From Stenotrophomonas sp046736075 (GTDB lineage: Bacteria; Pseudomonadota; Gammaproteobacteria; Xanthomonadales; Xanthomonadaceae), in assembly GCF_046736075.1 (NCBI RefSeq), contig NZ_CP177163.1, forward strand, positions 3,658,001 to 3,722,000: a stretch of DNA of 64,000 nt, in the 5' to 3' direction. Shown here in pieces: positions 42,350 through 50,319 of the stretch; position 1 is the stretch's first letter; each line of letters begins with the position of its first letter. Below the pieces are notes generated by a model. That model was not told the origin of the DNA. It searched no databases and saw nothing but the letters and a program-made list of their open reading frames with translations. The translations under genes and the position numbers were made by a program.

Positions 42350-43927
42350 TTGAACACATCCTGGATCGGAGGCGTCGTGCTGCTGGCGTGCGCACCCCTG
42401 GCATCGGCGGCCGTGCCGGCCGAACTGCAGCGGCTGGACGCCACGGTCGAGCGCGTCCGCAGTGAATTCGATGTGCCCGGCATCGCCGTGGCGGTGGTGA
42501 AGGACGGCAAGGTCGTCCTCGAACGCGGTTACGGCGTGCGCGAGCTGGGCAAGCCCGCACCGGTGCAGGCCGACACGCTGTTCGCGATCGCGTCCAACAC
42601 CAAGGCGTTCACCGCCACCTCGCTGAACCTGCTGGCCGAGCAGGGCAAGCTGAAGATGGACGACCGGGTGATCGACCACCTGCCCGGCTTCCGCATGTCC
42701 GATCCGTACGTCACCGGCGAGATGCGCATCCGCGACCTGCTCTCGCACCGCAGCGGGCTGAGCCTGGGCGCCGGCGACCTGCTGTTCTGGCCAACCACCA
42801 CCTATAGCAACCAGGAGGTCGTGCAGCGCCTGGCCAAGGTGCCGCTGAAGGCCGGCTTCCGTGATCGTTACGCCTACGACAACATCCTTTACGCCGTTGC
42901 CCAGCAGGTGATCGAGCAGGTGTCCGGGCAGTCCTACGCGGACTTCCTGCAGCAGCACATCTTCACGCCCGTCGGCATGGCCGGTACGCGCTACAACGCC
43001 GATCACCTGCAGCCGGGCGACAACGCGGCAGTGGGGCACGCCAAGTACGATTTCACCGCACTGCGCACCGTTGCGCCGCTGACCTGGTCCAACAACGCCG
43101 GCGCCGGTGGCATCTATTCCAGCGTGCATGACATGGCGCGCTGGATGAACGTGCAGCTGGCCCACGGCACGCTGGAGAACGGCACCGCGCTGTTCAGCGC
43201 CAAGACCCAGAACGCGATGTGGCAGATGATCACGCCGCAGGTGGTGCCCGAGCCGAGCGTGCCGCAGCTGGCGGCGGCACGGCCGAACTTCGCCGGGTAT
43301 GGCGAAGGCTGGAGCCTGAGCGACTACCGCGGGCAGAAACTGGTGTGGCACACCGGCGGCTGGCCGGGCATGGTCTCGCGCGTGACGCTGGTGCCGGAGC
43401 AGAACCTGGGCATCGTGGTGCTCACCAACCAGGAGGTCGGCGCGGCCTTCAACGCGATCACGATGGACGTGCTCGACGCCTATCTGGCGGCACCGCAGAC
43501 CGACTGGGTGGCTGCCTACGCCGCAGCGGTGGCCAAGGCCCAGGACAAGGCCGACGAGGGCTGGGCCAGGCACCAGGCCGCGCGCGACGCGAAGGCGCGC
43601 CCGTCGCTGCCGCTGGCCGGTTACGCCGGTGGCTACCGCGATCCCTGGTACGGCGATGTGTGGGTGGAGCAGAAGGGCCGCGCGCTGCGCCTGCGCTTTG
43701 GAAAGACCGCGCAGCTGGTCGGCACGATGGAGCCGTGGCAGCACGATACCTTCCTGGTGCGCTGGGACGACCGTTCGCTGAATGCCGATGCGTTCGTCAC
43801 CTTCAGCCTGGACCCGGACGGCAAGGTGCGCGAGGTTCGCATGCAGGCGGCCTCGTCGCTGACCGATTTCAGTTTCGATTTCCAGGACCTGCTGCTGACG
43901 CCGATCGCCGCCGACACCAAGGGCTGA
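42350..43927 (+). CDS. Exported serine hydrolase (class C beta-lactamase/PBP4-like) with C-terminal DUF3471-like domain
   Basis: 525-residue protein with a TTG start preceded by GGAG and a signal peptide (GGVVLLACAPLASA). The catalytic tetrad motifs of the AmpC/EstB superfamily are present: the nucleophile in ASNTKAFTA (SxxK), YAYDN (YxN) and HTGGWPG (HTG). An extra C-terminal domain of about 120 residues is of the kind annotated DUF3471. This is not L1 or L2 of S. maltophilia; esterase or peptidase activity is more likely than antibiotic hydrolysis. Confidence 0.87.
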   Translation: MNTSWIGGVVLLACAPLASAAVPAELQRLDATVERVRSEFDVPGIAVAVVKDGKVVLERGYGVRELGKPAPVQADTLFAIASNTKAFTATSLNLLAEQGKLKMDDRVIDHLPGFRMSDPYVTGEMRIRDLLSHRSGLSLGAGDLLFWPTTTYSNQEVVQRLAKVPLKAGFRDRYAYDNILYAVAQQVIEQVSGQSYADFLQQHIFTPVGMAGTRYNADHLQPGDNAAVGHAKYDFTALRTVAPLTWSNNAGAGGIYSSVHDMARWMNVQLAHGTLENGTALFSAKTQNAMWQMITPQVVPEPSVPQLAAARPNFAGYGEGWSLSDYRGQKLVWHTGGWPGMVSRVTLVPEQNLGIVVLTNQEVGAAFNAITMDVLDAYLAAPQTDWVAAYAAAVAKAQDKADEGWARHQAARDAKARPSLPLAGYAGGYRDPWYGDVWVEQKGRALRLRFGKTAQLVGTMEPWQHDTFLVRWDDRSLNADAFVTFSLDPDGKVREVRMQAASSLTDFSFDFQDLLLTPIAADTKG

Positions 43928-43965
43928 ACCACGCGCACCGCGTGTGGCGCGGGTGAAAACAAAAT

Positions 43966-44002
43966 GCAGGCCGCGGTGGGATAATCGCGGCCTGCTTCTT
44001 TT
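43966..44002 (+). terminator. Intrinsic terminator after the serine hydrolase gene
   Basis: GCAGGCCGCG and CGCGGCCTGC form a perfect 10-bp stem around a 10-base loop, followed by TTCTTTTT. It ends 14 bases before the ABC transporter start. Confidence 0.85.
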
Positions 44003-44015
44003 TGTGGGAAATGGA

Positions 44016-45848
44016 ATGTTCCGCTGGTTCGAATCCCTGATCCCGGTGTTCCCGCCGATCGATGGCCGCATGCCACCGCGCAAGGTGCTGCCGTTCTACG
44101 TCCACTACCTGCGGCCGGTATGGCCGGTGCTGCTGGCCACGCTGATCGCCGGGCTGCTGCTGGCGCTGGTGGAAGTGGCGATGTTCGACTTCCTCGGCCG
44201 CATCGTGGACATGGTGGGCGAGCAGCCCGATCCGGGTTTCTTCGCCAGGCACGCCGACACGCTGCTGTGGATGGCCGGCATCACCCTGATCGCGCGCCCG
44301 ATCCTGGTCGGCCTGCACAACCTGCTGGTCAACCAGGCGATCGTGCCGGGGCTGAGCAACCGCTCGCGCTGGCTGATGCACAACTACGTGGTGCGGCAGA
44401 GCCTGAGTTTCTTCCAGAACGATTTCGCCGGCAGCATGGCCAACCGCGTGATGCAGACCGGCACGTCGCTGCGCGAATCGGCGGTGCAGATGGTGGATTC
44501 GCTCTGGTACATCGTGGTCTACACCGGTACGGCGCTGTACCTGTTCGCGCAGGCCGACTGGCGGCTGATGATTCCGCTGGTGCTGTGGCTGGCCGCCTAC
44601 GTGGCGATCATGTGGTACTTCGTGCCGCGTGCGAAGGAGCGCGCGTGGATCGCCTCTGAAGCGCGTTCCAAGGCGATGGGCCGCATCGTCGATGGTTACA
44701 CCAACATTCCCACGCTCAAGCTGTTCGCCCACGGCGGCCGCGAGCAGGCGTACGTGGCGGAGGCGATCGATGAGCTGGCGGTCAAGCACCGCCGCCAGAC
44801 CCGGATAACCACGTCGATGGACCTGACCATCGCCATCGTCAACGGCTTCCTGATCGCCGGTACCTGCGGGCTGGCGTTGTGGCTGTGGAACGGCGGGCAC
44901 ATCACCGTGGGCGCGATCACGCTGGCCACGGGTCTGGTGATCCGCATCCACAACATGTCCGGCTGGATCATGTGGACCATCAACGGCATCTTCGAAGACA
45001 TCGGTACGGTGCAGGATGGCATCACCACCATCGCCCAGCCGCTGACCGTGCAGGACCGCCCCGACGCGGTCGCGCTGGAGGTCCACGAAGGCGGGGTGCA
45101 TTTCGATGACATCCATTTCCACTACGGCAAGACCGGTGGCGTGATCGCCGGCCTCGACCTGGTCGTGGCACCGGGCGAGAAGATCGGCCTGGTGGGGCCA
45201 TCCGGCGCGGGCAAGTCGACGCTGGTGAATGTGCTGCTGCGCCTGTATGACCTGGAAAGCGGGCACATCCGGATCGACGGCCAGGATATTGCCGGTGTCA
45301 CCCAGGAAAGCCTGCGCCGGCAGATCGGCGTTGTCACGCAGGACACCTCGCTGCTGCACCGTTCGATCCGCGACAACCTGCTGTACGGGCGACCGGACGC
45401 GACCGAGGAGCAGCTGCGCGCGGCGGTAGCCAAGGCGCGCGCCGCCAGCTTCATCGACACGCTGCGCGACGGCGAGGGCCGTTCCGGTTACGACGCCCAC
45501 GTGGGCGAGCGCGGGGTCAAGTTGTCCGGCGGCCAGCGCCAGCGCATCGCGATTGCGCGGGTGCTGCTCAAGGACGCGCCGATCCTGGTACTGGACGAAG
45601 CGACCTCCGCGTTGGATTCAGAAGTGGAGGCGGCCATCCAGGACAACCTGGACGAACTGATGGCCGGCAAGACGGTGATCGCCATCGCCCACCGGCTGTC
45701 CACCATCGCGCGCATGGACCGGCTGGTGGTCATGGACCAGGGCCGCATCGTGGAGACCGGCACGCACGCCGAACTGGTCGCCGCCGGTGGCCTGTACGCA
45801 CGGCTGTGGGCCCGCCAGACCGGCGGGTTCGTCGCGGCGGACGCGTGA
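44016..45848 (+). CDS. ABC exporter half-transporter (ABCB/MsbA-like fusion of TMD and NBD)
   Basis: 610-residue protein with six membrane helices in the first 340 residues and a C-terminal nucleotide-binding domain. Walker A is VGPSGAGKST, the signature is KLSGGQRQRIAIARV, Walker B is ILVLDEATSALD and the H-loop is IAHRLSTI. It should act as a homodimer. Substrate unknown. The ATG at 44016 has GGAAATGGA just upstream; the open frame further upstream crosses the terminator of the previous gene. Confidence 0.92.
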   Translation: MFRWFESLIPVFPPIDGRMPPRKVLPFYVHYLRPVWPVLLATLIAGLLLALVEVAMFDFLGRIVDMVGEQPDPGFFARHADTLLWMAGITLIARPILVGLHNLLVNQAIVPGLSNRSRWLMHNYVVRQSLSFFQNDFAGSMANRVMQTGTSLRESAVQMVDSLWYIVVYTGTALYLFAQADWRLMIPLVLWLAAYVAIMWYFVPRAKERAWIASEARSKAMGRIVDGYTNIPTLKLFAHGGREQAYVAEAIDELAVKHRRQTRITTSMDLTIAIVNGFLIAGTCGLALWLWNGGHITVGAITLATGLVIRIHNMSGWIMWTINGIFEDIGTVQDGITTIAQPLTVQDRPDAVALEVHEGGVHFDDIHFHYGKTGGVIAGLDLVVAPGEKIGLVGPSGAGKSTLVNVLLRLYDLESGHIRIDGQDIAGVTQESLRRQIGVVTQDTSLLHRSIRDNLLYGRPDATEEQLRAAVAKARAASFIDTLRDGEGRSGYDAHVGERGVKLSGGQRQRIAIARVLLKDAPILVLDEATSALDSEVEAAIQDNLDELMAGKTVIAIAHRLSTIARMDRLVVMDQGRIVETGTHAELVAAGGLYARLWARQTGGFVAADA

Positions 45849-45907
45849 TCCTGATCCTGGTGAAGAAGAGGCATGAAGCCAGTGCTGGCTGCCCTGGTTC
45901 CCGGCGG

Positions 45908-46015
45908 GTGGCCGGCGGAGATGGGCATGCGGGACACGCCGTGAATACGTCCATGTAGGCTCGTAGAAAACATCCATGTTTTCTACGGTCCCGCATACCC
46001 ATCTCCGCCAGCCAC
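45908..46015 (+). repeat. Large fold-back intergenic repeat, copy B
   Basis: Outer arms 45908-45934 and 45989-46015 are complementary over 27 bases with two mismatches. The core reads GGGACACGCCGTGAA, then P2 TACG-TCCA-TGTA, linker GGCTC, P3 GTAGAAAACA-TCCA-TGTTTTCTAC and CGGTCCC. Compared with copy A, both inner stems changed sequence on both sides while keeping their pairing. Confidence 0.9.
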
Positions 46016-46089
46016 TGACAGTGGCCCGGTGCGTCACCGACAGGCAACAGCGTCGGCACTCGTTGCGGGCCGCACACGTGAACCTATCG

Positions 46090-46197
46090 GAGGAGGGCCG
46101 TCAGCCCTGTCCGGGACCGTAGAAAACAGGGATGTTTTCTACGAGCCCCCAGGGATGGGTTCACGGCGTGTCCCGGACAGGGCTGACGTCCCTCCTC
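46090..46197 (-). repeat. Large fold-back intergenic repeat, copy C
   Basis: Arms 46090-46116 and 46171-46197 pair over 27 bases with one mismatch. The core is in minus orientation: CACGCCGTGAA, P2 CCCA-TCCC-TGGG, P3 GTAGAAAACA-TCCC-TGTTTTCTAC. Its arms are shared with copies D and E but not with A, B, F or G. Confidence 0.9.
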
Positions 46198-46251
46198 ACA
46201 CAGGACAAGCGAGGCGCTGCTCTGTGCTTCACAGAAGAAAACCGCAAAAAC

Positions 46252-46279
46252 AAACGGCCCGATTCGCACCGGGCCGTTT
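46252..46279. terminator. Terminator-like hairpin in unit 1
   Basis: AAACGGCCCG and CGGGCCGTTT form a 10-bp stem around an 8-base loop, A-rich on one side and T-rich on the other, so it could act in both directions between the convergent genes. Confidence 0.75.
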
Positions 46280-46336
46280 GCCTTGCGTGCCGAACAGCGT
46301 CGGCAGTCGTTGCAGGCCGCACACATGAACCTATCG

Positions 46337-46444
46337 GAGGAGGGCCGTCAGCCCTGTCCGGGACCGTAGAAAACATGGATGTTTTCTACGAGCCCCCAGG
46401 GATGGGTTCACGGCGTGTCCCGGACAGGGCTGACGGTCCTCCTC
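46337..46444 (-). repeat. Large fold-back intergenic repeat, copy D
   Basis: Arms 46337-46363 and 46418-46444 pair over 27 bases with one G-U-compatible change. The core is in minus orientation. P3 here has loop TCCA while P2 has TCCC. Confidence 0.9.
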
Positions 46445-46498
46445 ACGCATGAACAAGCGAGGCGCTGCTCTGCTTCACAGAAGAACAACCGCAACCAC

Positions 46499-46526
46499 AA
46501 ACGGCCCGGTTCGCACCGGGCCGTTT
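46499..46526. terminator. Terminator-like hairpin in unit 2
   Basis: Same hairpin as in unit 1, with an 11-bp stem AAACGGCCCGG/CCGGGCCGTTT around a six-base loop. Confidence 0.75.
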
Positions 46527-46592
46527 GCCTTGCGTGCCGAACAGCGTCGGCAGTCGTTGCAGTCATTGCAGGCCGCACACATGAACCTATCG

Positions 46593-46700
46593 GAGGAGGG
46601 TCGTCAGCCCTGTCCGGGACCGTAGAAAACAGGGATGTTTTCTACGAGCCCCCAGGGATGGGTTCACGGCGTGTCCCGGATAGGGCTGACGGCCCTCCTC
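46593..46700 (-). repeat. Large fold-back intergenic repeat, copy E
   Basis: Arms 46593-46619 and 46674-46700 pair over 27 bases with two changes, both compatible with G-U pairing. The core is in minus orientation with TCCC loops in P2 and P3. Confidence 0.9.
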
Positions 46701-46753
46701 ACACGGGAACAGAGAAGACGCTGCTCTGCTTCACAGAAGAAAACCGCAAACAC

Positions 46754-46781
46754 AAACGGCCCGGTTCGCACCGGGCCGTTT
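46754..46781. terminator. Terminator-like hairpin in unit 3
   Basis: Third copy of the AAACGGCCCGG/CCGGGCCGTTT hairpin, about 50 bases from the stop of the DUF885 gene. It is the copy best placed to end that minus-strand transcript. Confidence 0.75.
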
Positions 46782-46789
46782 GGCTTGCG

Positions 46790-46813
46790 TGCCGACCAGC
46801 GGCCGGCACCCAC
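46790..46813 (-). repeat. REP/SMAG-like stem-loop
   Basis: On the minus strand GTGGG is followed by the hairpin TGCCGGCC-GCT-GGTCGGCA. It lies 19 bases after the DUF885 stop codon. The corresponding spot in units 1 and 2 holds a more degenerate hairpin (TGCCGA-N6-TCGGCA). Confidence 0.65.
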
Positions 46814-46832
46814 AGATCACGCTGTAGACCGG

Positions 46833-48644
46833 TTACTCGATCGGCTGGTCCAGCATCAGCTGGCGCGCGAAGCGCACCGGCGGGGCGCCGTAGGACAGCA
46901 TCTGGTCGTGGTAGGCCTTCAGATTGAACTTCGCGCCCTGCTTCTCCTGCACTGCCTTGCGGGTGTCGAAGTGTTCCTGCGCACCCACGAAGTACGTGGG
47001 CAGCTGTGCCGATGTGAGCTGCGCGCGCACCCACTTGCCCGAGGCTTCGCTTTCCTGCTGGAACGCGTCGTGAGTCATCAGCTGCATCGCCTGCTCACGC
47101 GACCAGTTGTCCACGTGCACGCCCTGGTCGAGGATCGCGTTCGAGATCGTGCGCAGGTAGAACTTCAGCTGCACCAGATGGAACAGCGGGTCGTTGTCCA
47201 GGTAGCCCTGCTCCTGCATCATCCGCTCGGTGTAGACCGCCCAGCCTTCGGCGAACAGGCCCGAACGCAGCACCGCACGCAGGGTCGAGGGGAACTTGCC
47301 CGAGTGCCAGCCTTCCAGATAGTGGCCGGGCGTGCCTTCGTGGATGCTCAGCAGGTGGATCATGCGGCTGTTGTACTCGCGCAGGAACGAGTCCACCTGC
47401 TTGTCGCTCCAGTCGTCCGGAATCGGCGAGACCGCGTAGAACGTCTTCAGGTTCTTGTCCAACGGACCCGGCGAGTCGCAGTAGGCCACTGCCACGCCGC
47501 GCTGGAATTCCGGCATCAGAATGATGTCCACCGGCGAATCGGGCAGGGTCATCAGGTCGTGCTTGCGCACGAACTCCGTGGACTGCGCCAGCGCGGCCTT
47601 GGCATCGTCGACCACCTTGTCGCGCGCCGGCTTGTCGGCGTAGGCCAGTTCCAGCGCCGCCTCGATCGCCGCCTGCTGCTGCGCGTCGCTCGGGTTGGCC
47701 GGCAGCGCCGGCGCGCCGGGCTTGTCCTTGAGCACGGTCTGCGCGATGCCGTACATGTCCTGGCGCACGCGCTTGAGCTCGGCCCGCGCGCGCTCACCGA
47801 TCTCCGCGCGCGACAGCGACGAATTCAGCGCGAACTTCAGCTTCTGGTCGTACAGATCCGCACCGATGCGGAAGTCGCCCTTGGCGTTGGGCACCAACGT
47901 CGTGTCCAGCCAGGTCTGCTGCTCGTCCACCGCCTTCTTCAGGCCGTCGATGGCGGCCTGCAGGCGCTTCTGGTCCTCGGCGGGCAGCTCGCCCATGTGC
48001 GGCACGATGAACGAATCGACGATGCTGAGGATGCCGCGGTTCTGCTTGGCGACGGTCTCGGCGTGGATCTTCGGCACGCGGGCCGCGTCGAGGTTCTCAC
48101 GCGCCTGGGCGAAGATCGCCGGCAGCTTTTCCATGCGCGCAGTGGCCGACTTCAACCGCTCCGGCAGCGGCGCGAACTCGCGCGCCATCAGACTGTAGAT
48201 CGCGCTGCCGGCCAGGCCGTTGTAGATCTGCGGGTCCCACTTGGACGACTGCAGCACCTCGGCGTTCCAGATGTCCGATTGCAGCTGGTTGCGCAGAATC
48301 GCCGCATCCACCTGGTTCTCGCGCGACAGCCTGCTCACGTCGATGCGGTCCAGATCGGCGACCAGGCCCTTGTAGGCGGTCAGCATCTTCTGCTGGCCGG
48401 CGGCGCTCAGATCGTCGATCTCGCTGTCATAGCGGTGGTCACCGATCTGCGTGGCGCTGATCGGCGACAGCTGCATCCACGTGTCGAGCGCGCGCTTGGA
48501 CAGGTCGGCGAAGGCGGTATCGACAGCGGCGTCGCTGGTGCTGGCCGCAGCGGCCGGGGCGTCGGTTGCGGCAGGCGGAGCGTCGGCCTGCTGGCAGCCG
48601 CCGAGGGCGGCGACCAGGGCGAGGGCAAGGAGATGCTGGCGCAT
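46833..48644 (-). CDS. DUF885-family lipoprotein (putative zinc peptidase-like)
   Basis: 603-residue predicted lipoprotein with lipobox LGGC near residue 17 and an Ala/Pro-rich linker. The C-terminal half contains HEGTPGHYLEGWHSG and GLFAEGWAVYTERMM, the family motifs that look like a gluzincin metal site (HExxH variant plus downstream Glu). The family is annotated as uncharacterised, and peptidase activity is inferred from this motif. The start at 48644 opens the lipoprotein signal MRQHLLALALVAALGGC. It is divergent from the GFA gene. Confidence 0.87.
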   Translation of the reverse strand: MRQHLLALALVAALGGCQQADAPPAATDAPAAAASTSDAAVDTAFADLSKRALDTWMQLSPISATQIGDHRYDSEIDDLSAAGQQKMLTAYKGLVADLDRIDVSRLSRENQVDAAILRNQLQSDIWNAEVLQSSKWDPQIYNGLAGSAIYSLMAREFAPLPERLKSATARMEKLPAIFAQARENLDAARVPKIHAETVAKQNRGILSIVDSFIVPHMGELPAEDQKRLQAAIDGLKKAVDEQQTWLDTTLVPNAKGDFRIGADLYDQKLKFALNSSLSRAEIGERARAELKRVRQDMYGIAQTVLKDKPGAPALPANPSDAQQQAAIEAALELAYADKPARDKVVDDAKAALAQSTEFVRKHDLMTLPDSPVDIILMPEFQRGVAVAYCDSPGPLDKNLKTFYAVSPIPDDWSDKQVDSFLREYNSRMIHLLSIHEGTPGHYLEGWHSGKFPSTLRAVLRSGLFAEGWAVYTERMMQEQGYLDNDPLFHLVQLKFYLRTISNAILDQGVHVDNWSREQAMQLMTHDAFQQESEASGKWVRAQLTSAQLPTYFVGAQEHFDTRKAVQEKQGAKFNLKAYHDQMLSYGAPPVRFARQLMLDQPIE

Positions 48645-48747
48645 CGTGGATCCTGTACTGGGGACAATCCCCGAGGATAGGCCCGCCGGGGGGCTTTGTC
48701 CCCGTGCCATTGGATTACCATGACGCTTTCCGGTCGGGAGAGGTGCC

Positions 48748-49104
48748 ATGCAATACGAAGGAAGCTGCCATTGCGGGCAGATTGCGTTCGTGGTCGAGGC
48801 CGCCGACCCCATTGCCGAGGTACTGGACTGCAACTGCTCGCTGTGCCGCCGCCGGGGAGGGCTGCTGTGGTTCGCCCCCCGCGCTGCGCTCACCCTGCGC
48901 ACCGACCCGGCGCAGGTGGCTACCTACCAGTTCAACCGACAGCACCTGGAGCACCACCACTGCCGCACCTGCGGCACCGCCCCGTTCAGCGAGGGTGTGG
49001 ACCCACGCAGTGGCCAGGCGATGGTGGCGGTGAATGTACGTTGCCTGCCCGGGGTCGACCTCGACGGGCTCACGATCACGCGATTCGATGGAGCAAGCCA
49101 GTAA
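48748..49104 (+). CDS. GFA-family zinc-binding protein
   Basis: 118-residue protein with the GFA (glutathione-dependent formaldehyde-activating/CENP-V) zinc-cysteine pattern: GSCHCGQIAF, LDCNCSLCRRRGG and HHCRTCGTAPF. Most members of this broad family are not formaldehyde enzymes, so the reaction is unknown. The stop overlaps the next start by one base (TAATG), indicating translational coupling with the DUF4349 gene. Confidence 0.9.
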   Translation: MQYEGSCHCGQIAFVVEAADPIAEVLDCNCSLCRRRGGLLWFAPRAALTLRTDPAQVATYQFNRQHLEHHHCRTCGTAPFSEGVDPRSGQAMVAVNVRCLPGVDLDGLTITRFDGASQ

Positions 49105-49910
49105 TGAAACGGATGATGTGGCACCTTGCCGGTGCCCTTGCAGGGACGCTGCTGCTGGCTGCAACCGGGTGCAGCAAGACCGGCACGGCCGCCCCCGATG
49201 GCGGTGGCGCCGGCGCGGTGGCGTCGCCTGAGGGCGCCGCGCTGGCCTACGAGCATGACCTGGACATCCGCCTGGATGCCGGACAGATCGGCCCGCGCGT
49301 CAAGCAGATCGCCGACGCCTGCCAGTCTGCGCGCTTCGGCGACTGCGCGGTGCTGCAGGTGGGCCAGCAGGGCGGCGAGTACCCGACCGGCTCGATCCGC
49401 GTGCGCATCGCACCCAAGGGCGTGGAGCCGATCATCGGCCTGGCCGGGCAGGGCGCTGAGGTCTCCTCGCGCAACACCCATGCCGAGGACCTGGCCCAGC
49501 AGGTGGCCGATACGGCGCTGACCAAGGCCCGGCTGGAGAAGGAACACGCGCGCCTGCTCGCCTACCAGGACAGCAAAACCATCACCACGGCCGATCTGCT
49601 GGTGGTGAGCCAGCGGCTGGCGGAGATCGAAGCCGGCGTCGAGCAGGCCAACAAGGATGCCGCGCAGCAGCGCCGCCGGATCGACACCCAGCTGGTCACG
49701 ATGCAGTTCCATACGCCGTCAGGGCAGCGCAGCCGCAGCGAAATTGGCGAGGCGCTGCGCGAGTCCGGTGCGATCCTCACCTCCAGCGTCGCATTCGTCA
49801 TCCGCGCGATGGCCGCGCTGCTGCCGGTGGCCGTGGTGCTGTGGGTGTTCGGATGGATCGGCGTGAAGCTGTGGCGTCGCCGTCAGCGCCGCCTGCAGGC
49901 AAAGCACTGA
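49104..49910 (+). CDS. DUF4349-domain membrane lipoprotein
   Basis: 268-residue protein with a lipoprotein signal (lipobox ATGC near residue 23), a DUF4349 domain with a predicted coiled coil at about 150-195 (KARLEKEHARLLAYQDS and RLAEIEAGVEQANKDAAQQRRRI), and a C-terminal membrane helix (AMAALLPVAVVLWVFGWIGVKLW) followed by Arg-rich cytoplasmic residues. Function unknown. It is coupled to the GFA gene and convergent with the next small gene. Confidence 0.83.
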   Translation: MKRMMWHLAGALAGTLLLAATGCSKTGTAAPDGGGAGAVASPEGAALAYEHDLDIRLDAGQIGPRVKQIADACQSARFGDCAVLQVGQQGGEYPTGSIRVRIAPKGVEPIIGLAGQGAEVSSRNTHAEDLAQQVADTALTKARLEKEHARLLAYQDSKTITTADLLVVSQRLAEIEAGVEQANKDAAQQRRRIDTQLVTMQFHTPSGQRSRSEIGEALRESGAILTSSVAFVIRAMAALLPVAVVLWVFGWIGVKLWRRRQRRLQAKH

Positions 49911-49921
49911 GCGAACCACGA

Positions 49922-49945
49922 CGGTGCCGGCGTGAGCCGGCACCG
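49922..49945. terminator. Hairpin between convergent genes
   Basis: CGGTGCCGGC-GTGA-GCCGGCACCG is a perfect 10-bp stem located 12 bases after one stop and 9 bases after the other. There is no T tract, and it resembles a REP core. Confidence 0.6.
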
Positions 49946-49953
49946 CGCGCAGA

Positions 49954-50247
49954 TCAGCCTTCGTCGTGCTCGTACTCGACGAACACGTCCAGTTCCAGCG
50001 CAAGCTCCTGCACCGCATCGCGCACGCGCTGGGCGGTGTAGTCGTTGCCGACCTCCACTTCCAGTTCGTGGATGCCCGGACCGACGTCATCGGACAGACC
50101 GGCCGAGCTGGAATCGTCGTCGTCCATGTGCGGCATCAGGTCGTCGGTTTCTTCCACATGTTCGATTCCCTCGATGCTCTGCAGCAGGTCGGTGATGGCA
50201 CGCGCATCGTCTTCGCTGCCGGTGATTCGGAGTCGCAACAGGGCCAT
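49954..50247 (-). CDS. Small acidic conserved hypothetical protein
   Basis: 97-residue acidic protein. The two ends, ALLRLRITGSEDDARAITDLLQSIEGIEHVEETDD and IHELEVEVGNDYTAQRVRDAVQELALELDVFVEYE, look like alternating strands and helices of a ferredoxin-like or ACT-like fold, separated by a DDDDSSS linker. No catalytic motif is visible and I do not recognise the family. Confidence 0.65.
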   Translation of the reverse strand: MALLRLRITGSEDDARAITDLLQSIEGIEHVEETDDLMPHMDDDDSSSAGLSDDVGPGIHELEVEVGNDYTAQRVRDAVQELALELDVFVEYEHDEG

Positions 50248-50319
50248 GAGTGCGCCTTGGGGGAAAGGGATCCTCAGCCTAGCCGCGCAGCGGACAAGAA
50301 CGGGTGACGACCGGCGACG

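Larger units (their letters stand above)
46048..46796. repeat. Tandem triplication of a ~250-bp intergenic unit
   Basis: The landmark GAACCTATCGGAGGAGGG (or its one-base variant) recurs at about 46080, 46327 and 46583, giving periods of 247 and 256 bases. The extra nine bases in the third unit are a local duplication near 46560. Each unit contains a fold-back element in minus orientation followed by a terminator-like hairpin. Unit boundaries are approximate. Confidence 0.88.
45849..46832. other. 984-bp convergent intergenic region, no gene: fold-back repeat B and a triplicated unit
   Basis: Lies between two convergent genes. It holds one fold-back element (B) and three tandem units of about 250 bp. 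Each unit carries one inverted fold-back element (C, D, E), a GC-rich terminator-like hairpin and a REP-like hairpin. Open frames across it translate the repeats and lack support. Confidence 0.88.

Noticed and set aside
42350..43927. L1 or L2 beta-lactamase of S. maltophilia
   Set aside because: Motifs are SNTK, YDN and HTG of the AmpC/EstB superfamily with an extra C-terminal domain. L2 is class A and L1 is a metallo-enzyme; neither matches.
46048..46796. Possible CRISPR array or integron-like cassette array in the triplicated region
   Set aside because: Only three units of about 250 bases, each internally palindromic, without cas or integrase genes and without variable spacers or cassettes.
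45849..46832. Insertion sequence or transposon in the repeat-rich gap
   Set aside because: No transposase or remnant is present, and no direct target duplication is evident. The inverted arms belong to the fold-back elements.
46132..46927. Open frames translating the fold-back repeats in the 46-kb gap
   Set aside because: The same peptide segments recur because the DNA is repeated. No ribosome sites or domain features are visible, and the frames overlap the terminators.
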